Of a stretch of 64,000 nucleotides of DNA, positions 55,703-64,000 are shown piece by piece; the stretch's first letter is position 1, and each line of letters opens with the position of its first letter. Source of the DNA: Trichoderma breve (Eukaryota > Ascomycota > Sordariomycetes > Hypocreales > Hypocreaceae). The DNA lies in NCBI RefSeq assembly GCF_028502605.1, contig NC_079233.1, forward strand, positions 1,674,001 through 1,738,000, written 5' to 3'. Made by a program: the position numbers and the translations under genes. The notes beneath the pieces were generated by a model that was not told where the DNA came from, did no database searches, and was given only the letters and a program-made list of their open reading frames with translations.

Positions 55703-56686
55703 CTGCAGCAGCGTGTTTGCCAAAGCACTCTATACCTCGGGGAAATTTGACAACATTGACAATCAGATTTCTAAATCTTAATAACTTGCTTATTGGAATG
55801 ACCAAGCGACGCATCAAGAGCGAACCGAATTTTGCCGCAACCACGAAATCAGCCTTTGACGACTACGCTTTACGGGAATGGACCATGATGTACGAGCGAA
55901 TTTGCTGGATGTGATTGAAGCCAAGTATATTTTTTTTTATCCCTTCACTGGATTTGGTAAAAAGGAGAGCCGGAATAAATGTGGACGGAAACAATAGGGG
56001 CACCTGGAAGCCTTGGGACGCCGTTTTCGATTTTCACAGCGGCATCTGGAGAGCGCTTCTAACAGGCTGCCGGTTGGAGCTGGGCTGTGTGGCAGGTTGC
56101 ATTCCCTTACCTATAGACAATAGCGATGACCTACGAGCGGCGTTGCTCATCCACCGCTTTTCGGTATGCGAGTCTACGGTATGCTGAGAGGGTTGGCTAT
56201 ATATGGGGGACTAAAAATTCGTTAGATGTGCATCAGGAATCAAGTTTTTTGTTGACCTAAAGATGCTTCTATATCGATTAGCCCATCCTTTTTTCTATAT
56301 GCAGAATCCCATGAAGGGGGCAGGAAGCGTATTTTCTCCATACGACTTTGTTATCTGCCTTTATCATGTGTCGACCAATCCGACATGATTTGGGGGTTGG
56401 CTGTTGGATACATGGGGGTTGATGTTGATATCACATCATCTCAATGTGACGCTCTGCGCGAAGGATTCGATCGTTTACGCAACGCGGGGTACTTTTGCCA
56501 GGCCCTTGCCAGGGGGCTACTCCAAATCTATAGATTAGCAACTTAGGTTATATATATATGAGTGACCATCATCTGTTCCTCTGGGTTGAATCTTGTTTCT
56601 GTGACCTATACGAGGAAGAAGTAAGTAGAAGAAGGGAAAGGAGGCAAAGCACACTAGTGATTGGCTTTCTTTGAGAACTCTTAATC
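55703..56686. other. Intergenic upstream of the beta-lactamase-like gene
   Basis: A 984-bp spacer with no credible gene. A TATA-like run (TATATATATA) lies at about 56549-56559, roughly 130 bp upstream of the ATG at 56687. The rest is unremarkable. Confidence 0.6.
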
Positions 56687-58499
56687 ATGGGTCGATATTT
56701 GCGCATCTTCCCAGCACTTGGCCTTGCCGCGGCCGTGGCGATTGCCGGGAGTCGTGTAAACGCAGCGGCATATGTTCACGCGCAAAGCGAGCAGAAGCCA
56801 ATTTCAGAGCAAGGTTCTACGGCAAGTGGAAACCCATTGACGGCTGAATTTGGGGATTTTGTGCGTGAGCAGTTGGAGAAGTGGAAGGTTCCTGGCGTTG
56901 CGCTGGCGGTGATTGATGGTGATGATGTGTATACCGAGGTGAGTGCTTTTATACGAAAGTCGATTGACGTACAGTATAATACGAGGTTGCTTCTTCTGAC
57001 GCTGCTGCTCTAGGGTTATGGATATGCGACGTTGCCGGATGTCCCAGCTACGCCAGAGACTCTCTGGTACGGCGCATCGACAAGCAAAGCGCAAGTAGCT
57101 GCTGTCCTGTCTGCGCTTATTCACTCGAGCAATTACTCGGCCTTTTCGCAGGGTTGGGCGACGCCCATTTCATCCATTATTCGGGATGACTTTGTCCTGC
57201 AGAACGATTGGGCGACGAACCACATTACTTTGGACGATGCCGTGAGCCACCGAACGGGCATGCCCCGGCACGACATCTCTTCTGTCAAGGAGATTGATGG
57301 AAGGCCGGCTACTCCGAGAGATATTGTTCGCAATCTGCGGAATCTCCCAATGACTGCTGAGCCGCGGGTGACGGTTTATTACTGCAACTTGATGTATGTG
57401 ACGCTTTCGTATGTCATTGAGACGGTCACGGGCAAATGGCTTGGTAATGTGCTGAGAGAGCTCCTGTGGGAGCCTCTGGGGATGCATTCGACCTATTTCG
57501 ACCTGCAGAGCGCTCTGGATGCTCCCGAGCATATGGCTTCGGGATACGCCTGGAACTTGGACAAGGAAGAGTACGAGGAAATCCCATTCATGACTTTGAC
57601 CGAAGTCAGTGGAGCGGGATCCGTCATCTCCAACGTTGTCGACTATGCGAAATGGGTGAAGAGTTTGATTCACCAGTCCGGCCCTCTATCTGGAGCTGTG
57701 CACAAGGATATCAGAACCCCGAGAGTGTTTTGGCCTGGCGAGCCTGGAAACGGCCTCGATCTCCAGCTTTATGGGCTTGGCTGGGTGAGGACTTTGCATA
57801 AAGGCCATGTGCTGTATACTCATAGCGGAGGGATGCATGCGTATGGAGCCGAGATTTATTGGTTTCCGGAAGCCAAGTATGGTGTGGTAGCCTTAGGAAA
57901 TACTGCCAAATGCCATGTCGTGGAAGAAATTGTTGGATGGAAGCTCATTGACGATAAGCTTGGCATTCCTGAGAAGGACCGCGCTGATTTTGGCGCCAAG
58001 TAAGTTTCCAATCGGCATCGTACTCAATGTACGAAGATCCATTTATGATCACTAACTCTGTACTAGGTGGAGCAAAGCCGAAGAGAAGCTGGATTGGTTG
58101 TACGACAATGCGCTGGACGTTCTGTACCCCGAGAGACCAAATCCCGGATTGCCCTCTACGTTGTCTACAAGCGAGTTGTTGGGCACATACTACAATGTCG
58201 GATACGGAAACATTACCCTTCGCGAAGAGCCTCACCCAGATAAGCCGGGTGAGAAGATTCTTGTTGCGGATCGCCCAGACTCCACATGGAATTACTCCAT
58301 GCGCTTTCATCACGTCTCTGGCGATCATTGGATCGTATACCTACCAGCGCCAATCTACGGCGGCCGCAAATACGTGGACTTTATGGCAGCTGAGTTCAAG
58401 GTGGGCGCCGATGGAAAGCCTTCGGCGATTGATATTGTATGGGAAAGTCGAACGGATCCCATGCCCGAAGGAACGGCAGAGTATAAGCGAATCGCGTAA
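56687..58499 (+). CDS. Secreted serine beta-lactamase-like hydrolase
   Basis: A 556-aa protein of the beta-lactamase/penicillin-binding-protein fold. Exons are 56687-56938, 57014-57999 and 58067-58499, with canonical splice signals. Residues 1-27 form a signal peptide (hydrophobic core LGLAAAVAIA, cleavage near VNA-AA). The active-site triad motifs are in place: S-x-x-K at Ser106-Thr-Ser-Lys109, Y-x-N at Tyr207-Cys-Asn209 and H-x-G at His354-Ser-Gly. A C-terminal beta-rich domain (about 440-556) follows, as in many fungal members. Fungal proteins of this type act as esterases, amidases or peptidases rather than antibiotic resistance enzymes. The substrate is unknown. No biosynthetic cluster surrounds it. 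Confidence 0.87.
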
Positions 58500-59227
58500 A
58501 GTCAGAGGAGTATTGACGAGCTGAATTGCGATCCTGTTAGCGATTGCAAGCTTCAAATGAGATGTAATTATGGAGAAGTATAATGCAAATAGAGAATGTG
58601 TATTCGTGTCAGATATAAAGTTGGTGATTAAGAATTCAACATGAAATTCAGTTGGCCGTTCTTAAGTTTTATCATCAGGAAAGAGATGGGATGTTTTGCT
58701 AGAAAAGCAACAGTTTTTGCTAATTGACTTACCATTTAGTTCAAGATCAATCCATTGTAGCGATGAAGCAAGAACAAAAAGTCCTAGCGGGCTAATTATC
58801 TTCTGGCCCTAATGGAATTCAGCTTGTGAAAAAAAGAGTCTTGACTTGAAGCTGTTAAAATTTCGGCGGATCCAAGATATAGAGCAACATCCTCTTTAAT
58901 GCATGTGCCTCCTTATCAGAGCTCCCGCCCCACCAATTATGTAACTATGCAGCTGTTGTACAGCTCGATGCGTTTATCGGATATTATTCACCCACGGAGC
59001 ACGACATGAGAAAAAAAAACATGTTGGCACTGTGTGTCCCTCATCTACCCCACCATCCCTCCCTACCGTTTATCGTTCTTCAAAGCCTTGGGCACATTTT
59101 GCGATAACCCAACTACGAATATATACCCATTGTTTGTCTCCGAATCTCTCGCCTCAGCGGTATATTCTTGCGCAAAAGCTTACGTTTCCCCAGTTCTTGA
59201 AGCGCTCTCGAAAATACAGCCGCCAAA
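58500..59227. other. Intergenic upstream of NTF2
   Basis: A 728-bp spacer, AT-rich in its first half, with CT-rich leader-like sequence near 59035-59075. It holds the NTF2 promoter and the 3' UTR of the previous gene. No other gene is seen. Confidence 0.6.
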
Positions 59228-59932
59228 ATGTCTAGTAAGACAGCAAACAACCCCTCCGCCGATGCGCCAGGACGATGCTAATCACGCAAAACTGCTATAG
59301 ACATCGAGGATATCGCCAGTATGTGTTTTCGAAATCGCTGTCGCTGAGCCGAGTCTTCTAACGCGAAATCTTTCTCCGTCGCAGAGCAGTTTGTCAATGG
59401 CTTCTTCACGGGAATGAGCACAAACATCCAGGGCCTGGCCGCGGTCTACGTACGTTTGCGATGATGCTAGGCAGCATTTCTGGGGCGCCTTCCACTAATG
59501 TTCGCAACTAGAGCCCCGAGTCCGTCCTCACTTTCGAGTCTCAGAAGTTTGAGGGTGCCCAGGCCATTCTGGAAAAGCTGACTGTGCGTTTAACCCTCTT
59601 GATATACGTTTATTCGAAGCGCTGTATCTAACTTCTGCGCAGAGCCTCCCCTTCAAGATGAGCGGTCACCAGCTCTCCACCCTTGACGCCCAGCTTGCCT
59701 CTGGCGATCTCCTGATCCTGGTTACCGGAAAGCTCAAGGTACTGAATCCAATATCAAAAGAAAGCAAGCCAGGGTGTGGCGAGGACATGACTAACTTGTA
59801 TGACTCTAGGTCGACGAGGATGAGAACCTGATAAACTTTGTCCAGAACTTCAAGGTCAGCGTTACCCAGGGTGCCGGCGGCGAAATCACTGGTTTCGTCG
59901 TCAAGAACGACATCTTCAAGCTGGTTTACTAG
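59228..59932 (+). CDS. NTF2: Nuclear transport factor 2 (NTF2)
   Basis: A 126-aa homodimeric carrier that returns RanGDP to the nucleus. It is split into six exons: 59228-59234, 59301-59318, 59385-59449, 59512-59583, 59643-59738 and 59810-59932. The first two are microexons of 7 and 18 nt. All introns are 60-71 nt with GT-AG ends, and phases match throughout. The joined protein reads MSNIEDIAKQFVNGF, then TNIQGLAAVYSPESVLTFES, the LPFKMSGHQLSTLDAQ segment and VSVTQGAGGEITGFVVKNDI, ending in FKLVY. This covers the whole single-domain NTF2 fold at its usual length. No single open frame of note exists here, so the gene is easily missed. The assignment is firm. Confidence 0.93.
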
Positions 59933-60711
59933 GCTATGAAGTTGGCGAAAGGAAACGATACTTGTGAGCGAAGACAGGGTAATGTTTGGCTTGGTGATAC
60001 AAGAGCTCCATAAGATGAAGATAAGGAAGCAGGCTCGGAGGGGAGCAGATAAATGGCTAGAGATGTGTGTTATGTATTCTCATGTCTACGAGTCATCAAC
60101 TCTTTAGACAGATTTCTTCCCAAAAAAAACTTCATAAGCTTTTCAGGCATATAGTCGAAACCAAATTTCTTGATTTCCCTCGAAGTAGTGAATCCCTTCG
60201 TCGCTTAGTCTGCCATGTTACCTGTGCTTTTCCGAGATAGGTCCTCAGTACCCCCGAATCGCCAACCGCACTGTAAGCACTGTGTGAGGTGTAGGCCTCT
60301 AGTTGTTTATCACAGTGTCTGTTAGGCTATTGGACGCTTCGCGTTTGGTGTGTGTCAGTTGCTGGGGCAATTATGTCATGGCGTTTGGCATTGACTTGGG
60401 TTGTTGGTTTTTGGTACCTGACAATCGTGAACGGGAATCATGTGCAAGTGAGGGGCGTGTGTCGAAGTGCACGATTTCCATGAATCAGAAGCGAGAACAT
60501 TGTAAGAAAGCCGGGCTGTGTTTTGTATTTAAAAGCTCTTCTTCTTCTTTTATTTTGTTGTTTTTCATTCCATTTTCTTTCTCGTTGACAAGACTCAATC
60601 AGGCCTGGTAGTTGAAGCCCAATATCGGGAACCCAAGCCACCTCTGGACCCTTGAAATCTTGCCCCTCCATCACCACAACCACAACCTCACAGATCAAGA
60701 TCAAGATCAGC
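59933..60711. other. Intergenic between NTF2 and SNF2-family gene
   Basis: A 779-bp tandem spacer. It contains the NTF2 3' UTR and the SNF2-family promoter, with a T-rich strip at 60538-60590. A short frame at 60303-60611 has no support. Confidence 0.6.
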
Positions 60712-63700
60712 ATGGTCCAAGAGCGAGGGTCCAAGCAGCGGGCCCCTGATAATGCCAATGACCCCGAGAGCGACACTGACATCTCGGCCTTGATCAAGTC
60801 CACTCTCAAGGGCAATGGACAGGCCGATACCAGCAGTGCCTTTGGGGCAGCAACAGCCCATCCCACCTTTGGGCACCCGACCAAGATGATGTCCTCTCGT
60901 AAGCAGAAAGCCGACATCTTCATCCGTCAGAAGACTCGCCCCGAGCATCATCTCGAAAGCCGCGTCAATGGCCCCAGAGCGCCGACCTACCATCCTCGAA
61001 TCGCTCCTCCGCCTCCCATGTTCAGCTCAGTCCCGTCGGCTTCGGCTTCGACTGTGCCTTCGATAGCTGCAGCACCGCAGCGTCGTGGAGAAGAGGTTTT
61101 CTATACAGATCCGGCAAAGGCCAGCGAAGATTTGAAGGCATTGCTGGAGGGAGGCTTGGAGGGCGATGACGACGAAGGAGTCGAACACGATGGGAACCAA
61201 GAGCCGTCAGGAGAAGGGAAGAAGAAGCCCACAGACGATACGGCTCCCAAAGATCCCAAGACTATAGCCAAAGATGGCAATGTGGTTGGCCTCAAGGTAC
61301 AATTGCTACCTCATCAGGTAGAGGGTGTCAACTGGATGCGCGGCCGTGAACTCGGTCCGGTCAAGAAGGGCACTGTTCCCAAGGGCGGTTTGCTTGCCGA
61401 CGACATGGGACTGGGCAAGACGTTACAGTCAATCTCCCTTATTCTCCTCAACCAAAAGCCAAAAAAGGACGAGGAGGGTTGGAAGAAGAGTTTTCAAAAG
61501 GTCGACAAGACGACTCTCGTCGTTGCCCCTCTAGCATTGATCAGGCAATGGGAGGCAGAAATCAACGAGAGGGTAGTCAAACAACACGGCCTAAAAGTAC
61601 TGGTACACCACGGGCCGCAGCGGACAAAGCAAGCCGAGGACCTTAAGCAGTACGATGTTGTCATCACGACCTACCAGATCCTCGTCTCTGAGCACGGAAA
61701 GTCGTTGGATGATGCCCCGACAGGTTGCTTTGGGCTTCACTGGTGGCGAGTCATCCTCGATGAGGCACACACCATCAAAAACCGCAATGCAAAGGCCACC
61801 AAGGCTTGCTGTGCGCTGCGATCAGAGTATCGATGGTGCTTGTCCGGTACACCAATGCAGAACAATCTTGAGGAGTTGCAGTCCCTCATCAAGTTTCTTC
61901 GCATCAGGCCCTACGATGATTTAAAAGCATGGAAGGATCAGATCGAGCTCCCCATGAAAGGCGGCAAAGGCCATATCGCTCTCGGTAGGCTTCACAGCTT
62001 CCTTCGCTGTTTCATGAAGAGGCGCACAAAAGAGATTCTGAAGCAGGCTGGTGCACTCACACCTGGCGGAGTGCCATCAGCCGACGGTGCAGCAGCGATA
62101 AACGGATTTAGACATACCAACCGCAAGGTCGTCACTGTCGCCACTGAACTCTCTCCTGCGGAGCGGAGGTTTTACCAAAAGTTGGAAGCTCGTGCCGACC
62201 AGAGCATGACAAGGATGATGAAAGAGAAGATTAGCTACGCCAACGCTTTTACATTGCTACTACGTTTGAGACAGGCGTGCAATCATCCAAAACTGCTCGA
62301 GGGAAAGCTAGGGGATGACAAGGATGCGCTTTCAACGGGCGTTTCGAATACAAAACAGCAAGACGCGGATGTGGATTCGGTGGCCGATTTGTTTTCAGAT
62401 ATGGGAATCACCACTAAGGAGTGTAGCATTTGCGGCCGACCAGTGGATAAGAAGGGACGAGATTCTGGAGATGATCATTGTGCTGACTGCGCTTCGGATT
62501 TGGCATTCTTTTACGGCAGCGAGAAGTCAGACACTAAGACAAAGAAGAAGGCTAAAAAGACTGTGAAAACAGCATCCTCCAAGAAGAAAGGGGAGAAAAA
62601 GCGACAACAAAGACGTCCGAAGGACGAGGAGGAAGAAGAGGAAGAGGAAGAGGAAGAACGGCCTAGACCACGAAATACTCGTAGACCACGAAACCGGAAT
62701 GCTATTCTTGATAGTGATGATGAAGATGAGGAGGAACCGAACCAAACATCTCGTCGTCATCGAAACCGCAAAGCCGTCATTGACAGCGATGACGAAGAAG
62801 AGGATGATGATGAGGGCAGCTGGATTGTCTCGGAGAGCGAGCGAGGAGCCCTGAAGCTCGGTAAGGCTGGAGGATCAGAAGACGAGAATGCAGAAGGTGG
62901 CGGAGACTCGATAGGATCAGAGGATTCCGAAGACTCTGAAGGAGAAGACGATGATGATCAAAGCAACCTTGATAGCTTTGTGGTGGATGATTCGATCGCC
63001 AGAAAAGAAGAAGGGTACAAGTCTGTGGACGAGGAGTCGGATGACGACTCTCTCTTGTCTGTATCTGAAATAACAAAGGGTATGGCCAAGCAGACGCTCA
63101 AGGACAAGGCTCCTCGCACCTCAAAAGCAAAGTCAAAACGCATCATCACAATTTCTGATGATGATTCCGAAGCTAGCTCAGAGACCGACGCCGATTCAGA
63201 GACCGAATCCGAGTCCGAGGAGGACGACTCAGATGCCTCTTCGGAGCACGACCCCTCGCCAGACGGCAAGAGCATCTTTTCATCAGCCAAGATCCGGGAA
63301 CTCACCAAGCTGTTGCGCGCAGAGGCGCACGAGCACAAGTTCATCGTCTTTTCGCAGTTTACGTCGATGCTCGACTTGGTGGAGCCGTTCCTGCGCAAGG
63401 AAGGGTTCCGGTTTACGCGTTACGATGGAAGCATGAGGAACGATGCGCGAGAGGAGAGTTTGCGGAAGCTTCGTGAGGATAAGTCGACGAGGGTGTTGCT
63501 TTGCAGTCTCAAGTGCGGTAGTTTGGGCTTGAACTTGACTGCTGCGACGAGGGTTATCATCATTGAGCCGTTTTGGAACCCCGTACGTCTTTCTTCGATT
63601 TCCTTCTTCTTCTTATTATGTGAGATACTAACGACTATTGCAGTTCGTTGAAGAACAAGCCATAGACCGAGTCCACCGCCTCACCCAAACCGTCGACGTC

Positions 63701-64000
63701 GTCGTCTACAAGCTCACAGTCACCCACACCGTCGAAGAAGGCATCCTCGAGCTCCAAGAAAAGAAACGCCTCCTCGCCGAGCAGACCATCGAAGGGTCCT
63801 CCCGTAAGGGCGCTCTCAAGCTCGGCCTCAACGAAATCATCGAGCTGTTCAAGCCCATCCACACGTCGCGCTTCCAGGACGGCGGCGCGCATGTTCAGTA
63901 TGACACTGCGGCGGCGGAGGATGAGAACGGGAGGGCGTCGTTTTTGCAGAAGACAAAGCAGAAGAAGGTGCAGAAGCCGGAGAATAGTGCGTATGCGCGA
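60712..64000 (+). CDS. SNF2-family DNA-dependent ATPase (partial, runs off the edge)
   Basis: A Swi2/Snf2-type ATPase, the first 1076 residues of which are in the window. Exon 1 is 60712-63582 and exon 2 starts at 63644 (GTACGT donor, TACTAACG branch, TTGCAG acceptor) and is open at the right edge. The helicase core has [12 protein letters not shown], the Walker A box DDMGLGKT near residue 230, DEAH near 350 and SGTPMQNN. The C-lobe lies at about 877-985: [33 protein letters not shown], then DRVHRLTQT after the splice. The two lobes are separated by a C4 finger (Cys571, 574, 590, 593) and about 250 residues of highly acidic sequence. The layout recalls Rad5/Rad16/Uls1 relatives but without a full RING. 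ATG 60712 is the first in frame; the upstream TTG extension is not credible. Confidence 0.9.

Noticed and set aside
56687..58499. Antibiotic-resistance beta-lactamase
   Set aside because: The serine hydrolase motifs are present, but fungal members of this fold are typically esterases or peptidases. Nothing here indicates a role against antibiotics.
60652..60711. 20-residue upstream extension of the SNF2-family protein
   Set aside because: It begins with TTG, not ATG, and reads as leader sequence.

Overview
This window looks like nuclear DNA from a filamentous ascomycete. Short spliceosomal introns of about 55-105 nt carry fungal signals: GTAAGT/GTATGT-type donors, CTAAC/CTGAC branch points, and CAG/TAG acceptors. 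The gene set is Pezizomycotina-type: NOT1, an F-BAR/SH3 septation protein, a GT69 mannosyltransferase, a CrpA-like copper ATPase, a DUF7918-type protein and a GDS1-like protein. A Sordariomycete, perhaps of the Hypocreales, is my best guess from protein flavour and GTAC-rich spacers. The genus cannot be fixed from sequence alone.

Left part (1-14.8 kb): arginase (3 exons, +), convergent with the sulfite reductase flavoprotein alpha subunit (MET10-like, -). A 2-kb divergent spacer with three CACGTG boxes follows, then an intronless copper P1B-type ATPase (+) that faces a Pho85-type cyclin (-) across 2.9 kb. Middle (14.8-28.9 kb): about 10.9 kb with no credible gene separates the Pcl-type cyclin from CDK1 (cdc2/nimX, 3 exons, -). 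This interval holds a very dense GTAC cluster, microsatellites and a CTCCGTA/TACGGAG palindrome. To the right of CDK1 is an AT-rich stretch with a decayed two-exon gene relic.

Right part (28.9-64 kb) is gene dense. In order: an IMPACT/UPF0029-domain protein (-) whose first exon is recovered through a likely GC-AG intron; an OMS1-like mitochondrial methyltransferase (+); a GDS1-like winged-helix protein (-); a GT69 glycosyltransferase with a His/Asp-rich tail (-); a PhzF-family isomerase/epimerase-like protein (+); the CCR4-NOT scaffold NOT1 (4 exons, -); a HOF1/Imp2/Cdc15-like F-BAR-SH3 protein (5 exons, +); seipin (+, apparently with a one-codon first exon); a DUF7918-type acidic protein (+); a secreted serine beta-lactamase-like protein (+); NTF2 (+, 6 exons in 705 bp, including 7-nt and 18-nt exons); and an SNF2-family ATPase that runs off the right edge.

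Most genes are housekeeping and act separately: nitrogen and sulfur metabolism, copper export, cell cycle and cytokinesis, mRNA decay, lipid droplets, nuclear import, chromatin. I see no biosynthetic cluster, CRISPR array, rRNA, confident tRNA or intact transposon. Exon joins were made by eye from frame, splice signals and family resemblance. No database search was possible. The least explained parts are the 10.9-kb interval with its GTAC block, the unusual splice structures (GC-AG intron, single-codon exon, microexons) and the decayed gene.
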